From RPRB01 sp035543115 (lineage in GTDB: Bacteria > Myxococcota > Myxococcia > Myxococcales > Myxococcaceae), in the NCBI GenBank assembly GCA_035543115.1, contig DATKKF010000022.1, forward strand, positions 1 to 57,521: a DNA stretch of 57,521 bases. Direction: 5' to 3'. The translations under genes and the position numbers were made by a program. How positions within the stretch are numbered: the first letter of the stretch is position 1; the number at the start of each line of letters is the position of its first letter. The notes beneath the pieces are model-generated. The model searched no databases. It was not told where the DNA came from and saw only the letters and a list, made by a program, of their open reading frames with translations. Shown piece by piece: positions 42,860-52,238 of this stretch.

Positions 42860-43589
42860 GACCTCGTGTCTCGAGGCTCTGGACCGAGAGTCCGCGGGCC
42901 TCCAGGGCCTGACGGAGCTCACCCAGCTCGCGCGCGGAGGGGGGCCGCGGGGAGGCCAGCCGGATGGCGATCGCCCCGGGCGCGACGCGCTGGAGCTCGA
43001 GCTCCCCCGGGAGCCCGCCCCGGAGCGTGAGCGCGAGCGAGGGCCGGCCGCTCCGGACGAAGCGCTCGATGCGCTCCACGAGCGCGAGCGCCCGCTCCAC
43101 CCGCTCCTCCGAGGTCGAGCGGGGCGCGCCGGCCCCGCTCCCCGCGATTCCGGCCGGGGCGACGCCCGGCCCGGTGGGCAGCACCGGGGCGAGGCCTCCG
43201 GGGGCCGGCCGCGAGGAGTCGGCCGCCACGGTGGGAGCCTCTGCCCAGGAGGCGGCCTCGGTGCGCAGCGCGGCGTGGAGCAGCTCCGCGGCGCGCGCCT
43301 CGAGCCGTCCCGTCGCCTGGGCCGTGGCCACGGTGCCGTCGGACATGCGCTGGCGCGCGGAGGCGTCCATCTCCTTCCGGGCTTGCCCGCGCAGCGTTCC
43401 TGCGGCGAGCGCGACGCGCCGCTCGATTCCGGGCGGGCGCGCGGGCGCCGCCGCCCGCTGCCGGCGCGGCGGTGCGGGCGGCTTCCGGGCCGGGCGATCG
43501 GTGTGCGCCCGGAGCAGCTCCTCGAATCGCTTCCGGGGTGGCACGGGGGGACGCTCCGTCCGTGGTGGGTCGACGCGTTCGGGTTGCAT
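42819..43589 (-). CDS. FliK/HrpP-like hypothetical protein
   Basis: 256 residues with ATG 43589 (MQPERVDPPRTERPPVPP). The first ~180 residues are disordered and Pro/Ala/Arg-rich. The C-terminal ~80 (SLALTLRGGLPGELELQRV to ELRQALEARGLSVQSLETRGL) look like the beta-rich end domain of flagellar hook-length/type III needle-length proteins. No secretion or flagellar genes are in the window, so this is a weak resemblance. Codon use fits a real gene; its end overlaps fdxA by 41 bases. Confidence 0.5.
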   Translation of the reverse strand: MQPERVDPPRTERPPVPPRKRFEELLRAHTDRPARKPPAPPRRQRAAAPARPPGIERRVALAAGTLRGQARKEMDASARQRMSDGTVATAQATGRLEARAAELLHAALRTEAASWAEAPTVAADSSRPAPGGLAPVLPTGPGVAPAGIAGSGAGAPRSTSEERVERALALVERIERFVRSGRPSLALTLRGGLPGELELQRVAPGAIAIRLASPRPPSARELGELRQALEARGLSVQSLETRGLRASGAGACSPCP

Positions 43590-43791
43590 GCGGGGTTCGG
43601 TGAAACAAGGTTCGTGCCGCCGGTCCCTCACTCGCTGCTGTTGCGCTGCCCGTCCCCCGAGCGGGACCGACCGTCCGGACGGTGAGCCCCGTCGGGCGCC
43701 TGTCGTTCCACCCGCGGTGTGCGCGTCGCGCGCGCCGGTGCGCAGGTCATTTCGCACCGGGCTGCCGTGCGTACCGCGGCCTGCAGAGGGG

Positions 43792-43819
43792 TTGGCAGGA
43801 CAGTCCCATGCGGTAGGTT
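43792..43819 (+). promoter_or_regulatory. Candidate promoter for the GNAT gene
   Basis: TTGGCA (43792-43797), 16 bases, TAGGTT (43814-43819). The predicted start is only about 5 bases before the ATG at 43831, which would give an almost leaderless mRNA. Confidence 0.38.
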
Positions 43820-43830
43820 GCGACACCGGA

Positions 43831-44301
43831 ATGACGGCCCCTGCGGACACCACGCTCGTCGTCGCCCAGGTGAAGAACGAGGCCGAGCTCTTCCAGGCGC
43901 TGGCCATCCGCGAGGTCGTCTTCATCGAGGAGCAGCACGTCCCGGAGACGATCGAGCGCGACGCCGAGGACGCGCGCGCCTACCACCTGCTCGCCTTCGC
44001 CGAGGGGCATGCCATCGGCACCGGACGCCTGGTGGTGCTCCCTGCGGCGCCCGACTGCGAGACGGGCACCTGGGGGCAGATCGGCCGGATGGCCGTGCTC
44101 CAGTCCAAGCGCAAGCACGGGGTGGGCAACCTGCTCCTCGCGGAGCTGGAGGCCGAGGCCCGCCGCAGGGGCCTCACCGGCATCCTCGTCCACGCGCAGC
44201 TGTACGCGCTCGGCTTCTACGAGCGGCACGCCTACCGCCCGGTGGGCGCGGTGTTCGAGGAGGCGGGCATCGACCACGTGGAGGCCCGCAAGCGGCTCTG
44301 A
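43831..44301 (+). CDS. GNAT-family N-acetyltransferase (ElaA-like)
   Basis: 156 residues with the GNAT fold: VVFIEEQHVPETIERDAEDARAYHLLAF at the N-terminal side resembles ElaA-type acetyltransferases. The acetyl-CoA site is in GRMAVLQSKRKHGVGNLLL and the end motif is YALGFYERHAYRPVG. Acceptor unknown. ATG 43831 is chosen; upstream the frame is antisense to the neighbouring gene. It converges on the glycosyltransferase gene 22 bases away. Confidence 0.82.
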   Translation: MTAPADTTLVVAQVKNEAELFQALAIREVVFIEEQHVPETIERDAEDARAYHLLAFAEGHAIGTGRLVVLPAAPDCETGTWGQIGRMAVLQSKRKHGVGNLLLAELEAEARRRGLTGILVHAQLYALGFYERHAYRPVGAVFEEAGIDHVEARKRL

Positions 44302-44323
44302 CAGAGGAGCTGGGCCCGCGCCG

Positions 44324-45574
44324 CTAGCCGACCGCGCGCGCTCCGGCGCGGGGCACGCGCGGGCTCTCCACCATCCGTTCGAGAAACCGCGGCAGCTGCA
44401 GCGCCCGCTCCACGCTCCGGGTCCGGAGCAGCCGGGCGCGCTCGCGAAATCCGTCGCGGGCGAGCGCCAGCTGCTCCGCCGCGGGCTCCAGGCCGAGCAC
44501 CTCCCGGATGCGCCGGAGCATCTCGTCCGTGCGAGGCGCGTAGACGCCGAGCCGCTGCGCTTCGATGTAGCCCACGTGGGCCCGCTCGCTCCCGGGGATG
44601 AAGTGGAAGAGGAGCAGCGGCCCGAGGCCCACCTCGAGCAACTCCTGGAGCGTGGCCGGAGCGAGGCTGCCGAGTACCGGGACGTCGGCCAGCCCCATCA
44701 GCGCGGCGAGCACGTCGGGCGCCACGAAGCCGAAGACGTGGAGGCCGTCGCGCGCGATCCGACTCAGCTGGGCCTCGAAGGCGGGGTCCCGCCCGGAGAC
44801 CACCACCACGTTCGCCGCCTCGCGCAGCGCCGGGTCGGCGAGCACCGCGTCGAGCACGGGCTCGGTCTTGGCGGTCCACGCCGAGCCTCCGAGGAAGAGC
44901 AGCGTGGGGCGCGAGAGGTCGAAGCTCGCGAAGCCTGGATGCGCGGCCACCACCTCGGCCTTCAGCGCTGCGCGTGCGGTGCCCCGGTCCTCGGCGCGGA
45001 GCCGGGCGCCGACGCGCACGAAGGGCTCGCGGGTGAGGAACCCGGAGAGGTGCAGCCGCTCGTCCGGTACGCCGAGCGACCGGTAGTGCTCGAGGGTGTT
45101 CTCCTCCATGACGATGAGGGCGTCGGCGCGGAGCGCCGGCAACGGAGGGTAGTAGCCCGTGGGTGGCTCGCCGTAGTCCGGGACGGCGGTGACCAGCGGC
45201 GTCGTCAGCCCGAGCTCCCGGCGCACCCGGGCGAAGGTCAGCGACTGCACCGGGTGCGTCGTCACCAGCAGGTCGAACGGCTGGTGGCGGAGCAGCGCCG
45301 TCGCCTCGGCGTGCAGCTGTGGACTGAGCGTCATCGCGGTCTTCACCGCCCAGGGCTGGCCACTCAGCTCGACGATCTTCCCCTGGAAGCGGGGAAGGAA
45401 GCGCACGCACATCGAGTAGAACCAGTCGATGAACCGGTCGGCCGAGCTCCACACCACCGGAGCGAGCCGTTGCTGGTCGGGATCGATGCGGCCCAGCGCC
45501 GCGGCGAACGAGTCGCGCAGCGCGTGGTGACCGCCCCCGGCGTTGAGCGAGGCGAGAAGGACGCGACGAGTCAT
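44324..45574 (-). CDS. MGDG-synthase-like glycosyltransferase (GT28)
   Basis: 416 residues. The N-terminus LLASLNAGGGHHALRDSFAAAL and the body VPDYGEPPTGYYP, LFLGGSAWTAK and VVVSGRDPAFE fit the diacylglycerol glucosyl/galactosyl-transferase (MurG-like GT-B) family. The C-terminal donor-binding part contains LAPATLQELLEVGLGPLLLFHFIPGSE. Probably adds sugar to diacylglycerol or a related lipid at the inner membrane. 87 bases separate it from hrpB upstream on the same strand. Confidence 0.75.
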   Translation of the reverse strand: MTRRVLLASLNAGGGHHALRDSFAAALGRIDPDQQRLAPVVWSSADRFIDWFYSMCVRFLPRFQGKIVELSGQPWAVKTAMTLSPQLHAEATALLRHQPFDLLVTTHPVQSLTFARVRRELGLTTPLVTAVPDYGEPPTGYYPPLPALRADALIVMEENTLEHYRSLGVPDERLHLSGFLTREPFVRVGARLRAEDRGTARAALKAEVVAAHPGFASFDLSRPTLLFLGGSAWTAKTEPVLDAVLADPALREAANVVVVSGRDPAFEAQLSRIARDGLHVFGFVAPDVLAALMGLADVPVLGSLAPATLQELLEVGLGPLLLFHFIPGSERAHVGYIEAQRLGVYAPRTDEMLRRIREVLGLEPAAEQLALARDGFRERARLLRTRSVERALQLPRFLERMVESPRVPRAGARAVG

Positions 45575-45661
45575 CGGGGGTCCAGATGCAAGCTGCGACG
45601 CAGTAACATTCCACGCCGACGGTCGCCAGTTCCACGAGCGTTCACGAGAGCAAACCTGTCC

Positions 45662-48175
45662 TCAGCCCCGCCGGGGCGCCGGAGGCGAGGCGTGGAGCGG
45701 GTCTTCCGGCCAGGCGTGCCGGGGGTAACGACGTCCGAGCTCGCGCCGGAGCGAAGGGTAGTGCCGGCTCCAGAACCCGGCGAGGTCCTGGGTGACCTGG
45801 ACGGCCCGCTGGTTGGGCGCGAGCAGATGGAGCACCAGGGGCACGCGTCCCCGCGCGAGCGCCGGCCCCTCGCGCAGCCCGAAGAAGTCCTGGAGCCGGG
45901 AGGCGATCCACGGTGGCTGGCCACGGAGGTAGTGGACCTGGACGGAGCGGCCTCCGGGAAGCGCGATTCGCTCCGGGAGCTCGCGGGCCAGAACGCGCGC
46001 CGCCTCCGGCGGGAGCGCACCGAGCAGCTCCGCGGCCGGGTCGGCCTCCCGGACCTCGGCGAGGCTCCTGCGGCCGTGGGCCAGCACCGCGGCGAGCCCG
46101 GCCTCGTCCAGCTCTGGCCAGTGCTGCTCGGGAAAGAGCGTGCGAGCCAGCTCGAGCCGGCCCCGGAGCGCCTCGGCGCGCTCGGTGTCGACGACGTGGC
46201 CGAGCCCCCGCGCCCGGAGCGCCTCGGCGAGGACCGCCTCGGTGGCTTCCGACGGTTCGGCGGGCGTTCGCCGCTCCTCGAGCGTGACCGCGCCGTACGC
46301 GAGGCGGGTGAGCCGCTCCACCCGGCCCGCCTCGTCGGAGAAGACGAGCCGGTCCTCGTCGCCGAGCCGCTCGGGGAAGAGATCGAGCAGCCACTCGGGC
46401 TCGATCGCGCTCGCCACCCGGACGCGCACCTCGGGGCCTCGCGCGCCGAGGCGCTGCTCGGCGTCGAGCGCAAGGAGGAGCATCGGCTCCTGCACCACGC
46501 TCACCGGATCGAGCACCGCGCTCCCGCCTCCGGACAGGACCAGCTCCGGTGCATGGGGCCTCCGGCGGCGCGCGACACGGTCCGGAAACCCGGCGAGAAG
46601 GGCGATCAGCAGCGCATCCTCGCGCTCGGACGGAGGGGCGCGGTGGCGGCCATGCACTGCGCGCACCAGCTGCCGCGCGGTGCGCTCGACGGCCTGTGCG
46701 GCGCCGCTGCGCGCCCGCTCGCCCGAGCCGAGCGCTTCCAGCTGCTCCAGGACGTCGGACCGGCCGCTGAGGGTCGGGCCAGTGCGCCGCGCCTCGCCCA
46801 GTCCGGGCCCTCCGGGCCCCTGGCGGGGCGGGCGCTCGGAGAGCACCGCCGCCGCCCGGGCCGCTTCGGGACCGACGCCCCGTCGCTCGCCCTCGACCAG
46901 GATGCGCCCCAGGCGGGGATGCACGGGGAAGGTGAGGAGCCTTCGCCCGAGCTCGGTCGGCGTTCCGTCGGGTCCGCGGGCCCCGAGCTGGGACAGCAGC
47001 TCCTCGGCGGCCTGGAGCGCCGAGGGTGGGGGCGCCTCGAACCACCCGAAGGTGCGTGGGTCGGGAGCGCCGGCCGCGGAGAGCGCGAGCACCGTCTCGG
47101 CGAGGTCGGCGCGGGCAATCTCCGGCGCATCCCGCTCGGGGCGGCGCTCGAGGTCCCCTTGCGTGTAGAGCCGGAGGCAGACGCCGGCGCGGGTGCGGCC
47201 CGCGCGACCGGCCCGCTGCGCCGCGCTCGCCCGGCTGATGGGCTGGACCCGCAGCGAGGGCAATCCGCTCCAGGGCGAGTGCGTCGCGACGCGGGCCAGC
47301 CCGGAGTCGATGACCGCGGCCACGCCATCGACGGTGACCGAGGTCTCGGCGACGTTGGTGGAGAGGATGAGCTTCCGCTCCTTCGACGGCCGGACCGCCC
47401 GGTCCTGCGCGTCGGCCGGGAGATCGCCGTGGAGCGGCAGGACGCGGAGCCCGTGCCGCTCGGCATAGTCGGCGCAGGCCTCCTGGGCGCGGCGGATCTC
47501 CGCGGCACCGGGCAGGAAGACGAGCACGTGCCCGTCGGTGAGCCGTGGACCGAGGCGCTTCAGCCCGGCGAGCACCTGGGCCTCGAGCGGGCGGCTGTCG
47601 GCGGCCGGGAGGTGCTCGATCTCCACCGGGAAGACGCGGCCCTCGGAGGTGAGCACCGGGGCATCGCCCAGGAAGCGGGACACCGGCACCGGATCGAAGG
47701 TCGCCGACATGACGACCAGGCGGAGGGCGGGGCGTCGCTCGCGGAGACGGCGGAGCAGCGCGAGCCCGAGGTCCGTCGGGAGGTGGCGCTCGTGGAACTC
47801 GTCGAGCACCACCGCCCCCACGCCCCGCAGCTCGGGGTCGGAGAGGAGCCGGCGGGTGAGGATTCCCTCGGTGACGAAGCGCACGCGGGTGGCGGCCGAG
47901 GAGACCTCGTCGAAGCGGATCTGGTAGCCGATGCGGCGGCCCACGGGCTCGCCGAGCTCCTCCGCAACCCGCGCCGCGGCGAGGCGGGTCGCCAGCCGGC
48001 GTGGCTCGAGGACCCACAGCTCGCCGTCGAAGGCGGCGGCGTCGAGGAGGGCGCGGGGCACGCGGGTGGTCTTTCCCGCGCCGGGTGCGGCCTGGAGCAC
48101 CAGGGTGCCCCGGGTCCTGATGGCCTCGACCACCGAGGGGAGGAGGGGATCGATGGGGAGCGGCGAGAGCGCCAT
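45662..48175 (-). CDS. hrpB: ATP-dependent helicase HrpB
   Basis: DEAH-type helicase of 837 residues. Walker A AAPGAGKTTRVP, the DEAH-box variant DEFHERH, motif III SATFD, motif V NVAETSVTVDGV and motif VI QRAGRAGRTRAG are all visible. The C-terminal HrpB-specific part ends in FWSRHYPSLRRELGRRYPRHAWPEDP, the diagnostic HrpB ending. RNA substrate is unknown for the family. The upstream gene stops 2 bases before its ATG. Confidence 0.95.
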   Translation of the reverse strand: MALSPLPIDPLLPSVVEAIRTRGTLVLQAAPGAGKTTRVPRALLDAAAFDGELWVLEPRRLATRLAAARVAEELGEPVGRRIGYQIRFDEVSSAATRVRFVTEGILTRRLLSDPELRGVGAVVLDEFHERHLPTDLGLALLRRLRERRPALRLVVMSATFDPVPVSRFLGDAPVLTSEGRVFPVEIEHLPAADSRPLEAQVLAGLKRLGPRLTDGHVLVFLPGAAEIRRAQEACADYAERHGLRVLPLHGDLPADAQDRAVRPSKERKLILSTNVAETSVTVDGVAAVIDSGLARVATHSPWSGLPSLRVQPISRASAAQRAGRAGRTRAGVCLRLYTQGDLERRPERDAPEIARADLAETVLALSAAGAPDPRTFGWFEAPPPSALQAAEELLSQLGARGPDGTPTELGRRLLTFPVHPRLGRILVEGERRGVGPEAARAAAVLSERPPRQGPGGPGLGEARRTGPTLSGRSDVLEQLEALGSGERARSGAAQAVERTARQLVRAVHGRHRAPPSEREDALLIALLAGFPDRVARRRRPHAPELVLSGGGSAVLDPVSVVQEPMLLLALDAEQRLGARGPEVRVRVASAIEPEWLLDLFPERLGDEDRLVFSDEAGRVERLTRLAYGAVTLEERRTPAEPSEATEAVLAEALRARGLGHVVDTERAEALRGRLELARTLFPEQHWPELDEAGLAAVLAHGRRSLAEVREADPAAELLGALPPEAARVLARELPERIALPGGRSVQVHYLRGQPPWIASRLQDFFGLREGPALARGRVPLVLHLLAPNQRAVQVTQDLAGFWSRHYPSLRRELGRRYPRHAWPEDPLHASPPAPRRG

Positions 48176-48177
48176 GC

Positions 48178-49077
48178 TCAGCTCCGTCGGACCGGCCGCG
48201 CCTTCCCCGCTCGGGCGTGACGATTCCCGGTGCCTGGGCGCGCGTCTCCCTTCGACGCGGGCCCGTCGCCATTGCCGGCCCGGGACTCGCCGGCCCGCGT
48301 GCGCCGGGGACCGGCAGGTGAGGCGGCTGCGGCCCCTGCGATCGTGTCATCCGCGAGCGCGGCCGCCGGGGCCTCGCCGTCGTCGCTTCCGGGTGCCTGC
48401 TCGTCGTGGCCGCTCGAAGCGTTCGCTGCGGGGGGCTGCGACGGACGCGTGCGTCGTGGAAACACCACCTCGGCGAGGTCCGACCGGTCGGCCAGCGCTG
48501 CACGGGCGACCCAGCGGATCCGATCCGCCAGGCGCGCGGTCTCGCCGGCGACGGTGAGCAGGCGGGCCCGGGCCTCGTCCGCCTCCGCGCCGGCGAGGGC
48601 CGGCCGGTCGCGTTCCGCCGCCCACGCCTGGCGGGCGGCGTCGAGCGCCTCGAGCGCGGGGCGGAGCGCCGTCTCCGTCGGGGCTTCGGCCAGCCGCCGG
48701 GCGACGTAGCCCGAGGCGAGCCGTCGCTCCAGCTCGACCTCGGCGGCCAGCGCCTGATCGGCGTGCCTGCGCAGCGACGATCCACGCCAGTCGGGGAACA
48801 GCGCCTCGGCCAGCGGCCCACGCTCCGACTCGTTCCCGTGGATGGCCGCGCGGAGGGCCTCGGCGGCTCCGACCCACGCAGACAGCAGGAAGGCCTTGCG
48901 CGCCCGGGCCTCGGGGACCAGCTCCTCGAGCCACACCGCAGCCGCACGGGTCGAGGTCCGCTGCGCCTCGCCCCGGTCGAGCAGCTCCGCCGCGCCGCGG
49001 AGCCAGCCGGCCTCGACGTCCATCGTCTGGCCGAGCGCCCCGGCGGCCGCGCGGAGGCGAGCGGCGAGGCTCTCCAC
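48178..49077 (-). CDS. Unknown Ala/Arg-rich helical protein
   Basis: 299 residues from GTG 49077 (ESLAARLRAAAGALGQ). Residues 1-205 are predicted helical (ETALRPALEALDAARQAWAAE, SGYVARRLAEAP). The last ~80 are a disordered Gly/Ala/Arg tail. A CTG at 49128 overlapping the HAD stop (CTGA) would add 17 plausible residues and mirrors the 4-base overlaps elsewhere, but CTG starts are rare. It sits between a HAD phosphatase and hrpB, apparently in one operon. No family recognised. Confidence 0.55.
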   Translation of the reverse strand: MESLAARLRAAAGALGQTMDVEAGWLRGAAELLDRGEAQRTSTRAAAVWLEELVPEARARKAFLLSAWVGAAEALRAAIHGNESERGPLAEALFPDWRGSSLRRHADQALAAEVELERRLASGYVARRLAEAPTETALRPALEALDAARQAWAAERDRPALAGAEADEARARLLTVAGETARLADRIRWVARAALADRSDLAEVVFPRRTRPSQPPAANASSGHDEQAPGSDDGEAPAAALADDTIAGAAAASPAGPRRTRAGESRAGNGDGPASKGDARPGTGNRHARAGKARPVRRS

Positions 49078-49124
49078 CCGTCCGAGCAGACTCCAGGCGG
49101 CGCGCGCCGAGGAGGGGATGGAGC

Positions 49125-49823
49125 TCAGCGCAGCGCTCCGAGCACCGCCTCCATCGCCCCGGGGGAGGCGAGGTTGGCGAAGGCACGGGTTGCTCCGGAG
49201 CCGAGCAGCTGCTCGGCAGAGAAGCTGCCGGTGCCGACGCCGATGGACTCGGCGCCGATGGCCCGCGCGGCCGCCACGTCCTTGGGCGTGTCGCCGATGA
49301 CCACCACCCGGCACTCCTCGAGCGGCGCGCCGAGCAGCGAGGCCCCGCGCTCGGCGCCTCGGCGGATGAGCGCGGTGCGGTCCTCGGCGTCGCAGCCGAA
49401 GCCGCCGAAGGTGAAGCGCTCGTAGATGCCGACCCGCTCGAGCTTGATCCGCGCCCCCTCGCGGATGTTCCCCGTCCCGAGCCCCACCGCGACGTGCCTG
49501 TGCGCGGCGGCGGCGTCGACGGTCTCGGCCATCCCGGGATGCAGCCGGTAGGTCGCTTCAGGCGCGGCGGCCACCTCCTCGGCGAGGACCACGAGGTAGT
49601 CCACCAGCACCTGGTCGATGAGGGCCTCGGTGGGCTCGACGTCGATGGCCCTCATCCCGGTACGTACGATGGCCCGGTCGGTCATCCCGTCGAGGCGAAA
49701 GCTGCGGCAGGCGTCGCGCCGGCCGCAGGAGCGCTCGAAGGCGATCTCCAGCGCTCGTCGGCCGACGCCGCCGGTGGTGACCAGGGTGCCATCGACATCG
49801 AAGAGGAGGACGGTGGGTCGCAT
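49125..49823 (-). CDS. HAD-superfamily hydrolase (phosphoglycolate-phosphatase-like)
   Basis: 232 residues. Motif I LLFDVDGTLVTTGG (nucleophile Asp9 and acid Asp11), motif II GLGTGN, a Lys in the ARIKLERVGI region and motif IV VVIGDTPKDVAAARAIG. The cap region begins RALEIAFERS. It fits the Gph/PGMB-type phosphatases; substrate unknown. ATG 49823 lies 2 bases after the stop of the HEAT-repeat lipoprotein gene. Confidence 0.88.
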   Translation of the reverse strand: MRPTVLLFDVDGTLVTTGGVGRRALEIAFERSCGRRDACRSFRLDGMTDRAIVRTGMRAIDVEPTEALIDQVLVDYLVVLAEEVAAAPEATYRLHPGMAETVDAAAAHRHVAVGLGTGNIREGARIKLERVGIYERFTFGGFGCDAEDRTALIRRGAERGASLLGAPLEECRVVVIGDTPKDVAAARAIGAESIGVGTGSFSAEQLLGSGATRAFANLASPGAMEAVLGALR

Positions 49824-49825
49824 GT

Positions 49826-50374
49826 TCAGGGTTGGGCCTGGGCCAGGGACGCCTGGAACCGCTCCCGCACCCCGGGGTCCTCCTCGCGCTCTAACCGGTC
49901 CTCGAGCGACTTGCGAGCCGCAGCGCCTCCGGCCCGCCCGAGACCGCGCGCGGCGGCGGAGCGAACGGAAGGGTCGGCCGCGCCGAGGAGCGGCCCGAGC
50001 CGGGCCACCGCTTCGTCCCGGTCGTGCGAGCCGAGCTCCTCGGCGACGGCGTCGCGCAGTCCCGGCGAAAGCCGCGGCGAGGCGACGGCGTCACCGAGCA
50101 CGCCGAGCCCGGCACGCTCCGGGAGCCCGGCCAGGGCGTGGGCAGCGGTCAGCCGGCGGGTGTCGCTCGCCTGGGGGTCGAGGAGGGTGAGCTGGAGCGC
50201 CGGCACGGCCTCGGCACCGACGCTGGCGAAGTCGGCCGGGCCAGCGTCTGGCGCGTCGAGCAGGGCGGCCACGCGGGCCCGCGCCTCCTCGCTGCTGCGG
50301 GCAGACCCTACCGTTCGCGCGCAGGCCGCGGAGCAGAGGACGACGAGCACCAGGGCGAGACCCAGCCGGGACAT
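49826..50374 (-). CDS. HEAT-repeat lipoprotein
   Basis: 182 residues. The signal sequence MSRLGLALVLVVLCSAAC ends in a lipobox-like SAAC (Cys18). The mature part has helical HEAT/PBS-lyase-type repeats (AVPALQLTLLDPQASDTRRLTAAHAL, LGPLLGAADPSVRSAAARGLG, DRLEREEDPGVRERFQASL). A protein-interaction role at the membrane is likely. ATG 50374 is set by the signal peptide. It is divergent from the DsrE-like gene with 34 bases between starts. Confidence 0.72.
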   Translation of the reverse strand: MSRLGLALVLVVLCSAACARTVGSARSSEEARARVAALLDAPDAGPADFASVGAEAVPALQLTLLDPQASDTRRLTAAHALAGLPERAGLGVLGDAVASPRLSPGLRDAVAEELGSHDRDEAVARLGPLLGAADPSVRSAAARGLGRAGGAAARKSLEDRLEREEDPGVRERFQASLAQAQP

Positions 50375-50408
50375 GAGACGGCGGTGGAGTGTACCCTCTG
50401 GGCGAGAC

Positions 50409-50801
50409 ATGGCTGGACGGGTCCTGTTCATCGTGCAGCGCGGCGGCTACGAGCCGGCGTACCAGGCGGGGTCGATGGGCATCACCGCGGCGGCCCTGGG
50501 AGACGAGGTGGTCTTCGTCTTCGCCTTCGAGGCCCTCCGCCAGCTCTGCCGCGGCGATTTCGGCCGCGCCCAGTCCGACCGCGAGCTCGCCGAGGGGGCC
50601 CGGGCCGAGGGCGTGGGCGTGCCGCCGCCGGCGCAGCTGCTGACCGAGGCGCGCGGGCTGGGGGCCCGCTGCATCGCCTGCGACACGATGCTCAAGCTCG
50701 CCGGCGTCTCCCTGGTCGAGGCCGAGCGGGTACTGGACGAGGTGCTCGGACTGGCAGCGCTGTGGCGCCTCACCGAGGGCGCACGCGTGCTCACCTTCTG
50801 A
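50409..50801 (+). CDS. DsrE/DsrF-family small protein
   Basis: 130-residue alpha/beta protein: VLFIVQRGGYEPAYQAGSMG at the start, then DEVVFVFAFEALRQL and GARCIACDTMLKLAGV, where the cysteines match the sulfur-binding position of DsrE-type proteins. It may be a sulfur-relay or redox protein. The next gene starts 36 bases downstream. Confidence 0.78.
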   Translation: MAGRVLFIVQRGGYEPAYQAGSMGITAAALGDEVVFVFAFEALRQLCRGDFGRAQSDRELAEGARAEGVGVPPPAQLLTEARGLGARCIACDTMLKLAGVSLVEAERVLDEVLGLAALWRLTEGARVLTF

Positions 50802-50825
50802 CACCACTCGGGTGCCTGGTAGTCT
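50798..50825 (+). promoter_or_regulatory. Candidate promoter for the first CglB-like gene
   Basis: CTGACA (50798-50803), 16 bases, TAGTCT (50820-50825). The predicted start is within a few bases of the ATG at 50838, so the mRNA would be nearly leaderless; no Shine-Dalgarno site is visible before that ATG. Confidence 0.38.
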
Positions 50826-50837
50826 CGTCGGTCCCGG

Positions 50838-52112
50838 ATGCGTTCCCGCCCGCTCGTCCTCGTTGCCCTGCTCCTCGTCGCCGGGCTCGCCTGCCAGACT
50901 TACGACTTCATCCCGGTGGAGCCGCTCTCGGTCTCGCAGGAGGAGAGCAGCACCCCCATCGTGATCAAGAAGTTCAAGCCCAACGTCATGGTGCTGGTCG
51001 ACAAGTCCGGGTCGATGGATCAACCCACCGACTCGAGCCTCCCGGGGTGCACGCAGGCAGGGACGATCTGCGGAACGGGCGCCAACGCCAAGAGCAACCC
51101 CTGCAACGTCAATGTCTGCCCCACGCGGTGGAGCGAGCTGAACCTGGCGCTGGACTCGTTCCTCCAGGCGCAGGCCCAGACGGTGCGCTTCGGCCTCTCC
51201 TTCTTCCCCGAGCCGGTGGCGCAGGCCGAGCAGCCGAACTGCGTGCCGACCTCCGCGGCCCGGGTGGGTCTCCCGTCCGACACAGAGGATGACTCGCCGG
51301 CGACGCTCTCGGCTCTCTCCTTGGCGGCCCGCACCGCGCTGGCGTCGGTGAGGAGCCAGAACCCGCCCGGCCCGACGGGCACCGGCGGGGCGACTCCCAC
51401 CGGGCCGAGCCTCGAGTTCTTCTCCGGCTACACCCCGCTGCTCGACCCGCTGCGGCTCGATCTGGTGCTGCTCCTCACCGACGGGTTGCCCAACTGCAAC
51501 GGTGGCATCTCCGCCGACGGCTGCATCTGCACCGCCACCGCAGACCACTGCCCGCCGCAGTCCTCGGTGAGCTACGACTGCCTGGACAAGGACCGCACGG
51601 TTCAGGCGGTGCAGGACCTCTCCGCGCGCGGCGTGCACGTGGTGGTCATCGGCTTCGGCGACGAGACGCGGGCCAGCACCGACGGAGGCGTGCAGGCGCC
51701 CATCGTCCTTCAGGAGATGGCGCTGGCCGGGACCTACCCCCGCCTCTGCCCCGGGCCGCAGCACGACCAGCCGTGCGGCCCGGCGAACCCATGCCAGGGC
51801 GGGGTGTGCCTCCGGCAGTACTACCAGGCTCAGGACAGCCGCGAGCTCGGCGCGGCGCTGGCGGAGATCACCGCCAGCCTGGACCGCGAGCCCTGCCTGC
51901 GGGCCATCACCCCGGCACCCACGTCAGAGGACCTCATCCTCCTGACGCTGAACGGCACGAAGTACGGGCCCGGCCCGGACACCTGGCAGTACGTCCCGCC
52001 GGCCGACGGGGGCCCGGGGATCCGCTTCCTCGGATCGCTGTGCGCGGCGATCGAGGCCTCCACTGCGCAGAAGCCGGTGCAGCTCGATCTCCGGATCCTC
52101 CGCGTGCTCTGA
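50838..52112 (+). CDS. VWA-domain lipoprotein, CglB-like (copy 1)
   Basis: 424 residues resembling the Myxococcus gliding adhesin CglB, an outer-membrane lipoprotein with a von Willebrand A domain. The signal peptide ends at Cys19, giving mature N-terminus CQTYDFIPVEPLS. The metal-binding MIDAS motif DKSGSMD is at 55-61, with later elements GPTGTGGATPTG and LLLTDGLPNC. Cysteines are numerous, consistent with disulfides of an exported protein. The C-terminal domain ends LDLRILRVL. A closely similar gene follows. Role: probable surface adhesion or gliding; inferred from family resemblance. Confidence 0.8.
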   Translation: MRSRPLVLVALLLVAGLACQTYDFIPVEPLSVSQEESSTPIVIKKFKPNVMVLVDKSGSMDQPTDSSLPGCTQAGTICGTGANAKSNPCNVNVCPTRWSELNLALDSFLQAQAQTVRFGLSFFPEPVAQAEQPNCVPTSAARVGLPSDTEDDSPATLSALSLAARTALASVRSQNPPGPTGTGGATPTGPSLEFFSGYTPLLDPLRLDLVLLLTDGLPNCNGGISADGCICTATADHCPPQSSVSYDCLDKDRTVQAVQDLSARGVHVVVIGFGDETRASTDGGVQAPIVLQEMALAGTYPRLCPGPQHDQPCGPANPCQGGVCLRQYYQAQDSRELGAALAEITASLDREPCLRAITPAPTSEDLILLTLNGTKYGPGPDTWQYVPPADGGPGIRFLGSLCAAIEASTAQKPVQLDLRILRVL

Positions 52113-52238
52113 GACGGAGTCGCGGCGCGCGTGTGCCCCGCGCCGGCCGTCGAGGCGGGGACTGCGGGCTGCCCGAGTCAGCTGGAGGGTCCGGTCGGCG
52201 GATGTGGGATGGCCTTCCGAAATGGGGCTGCCGGCCCC

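Noticed and set aside
44009..48220. Open plus-strand frame of about 1400 codons
   Set aside because: It is antisense to hrpB and the glycosyltransferase, whose motifs are clear; the translation is Arg/Gly/Pro-rich and resembles no protein. Long antisense frames are common in such GC-rich DNA.
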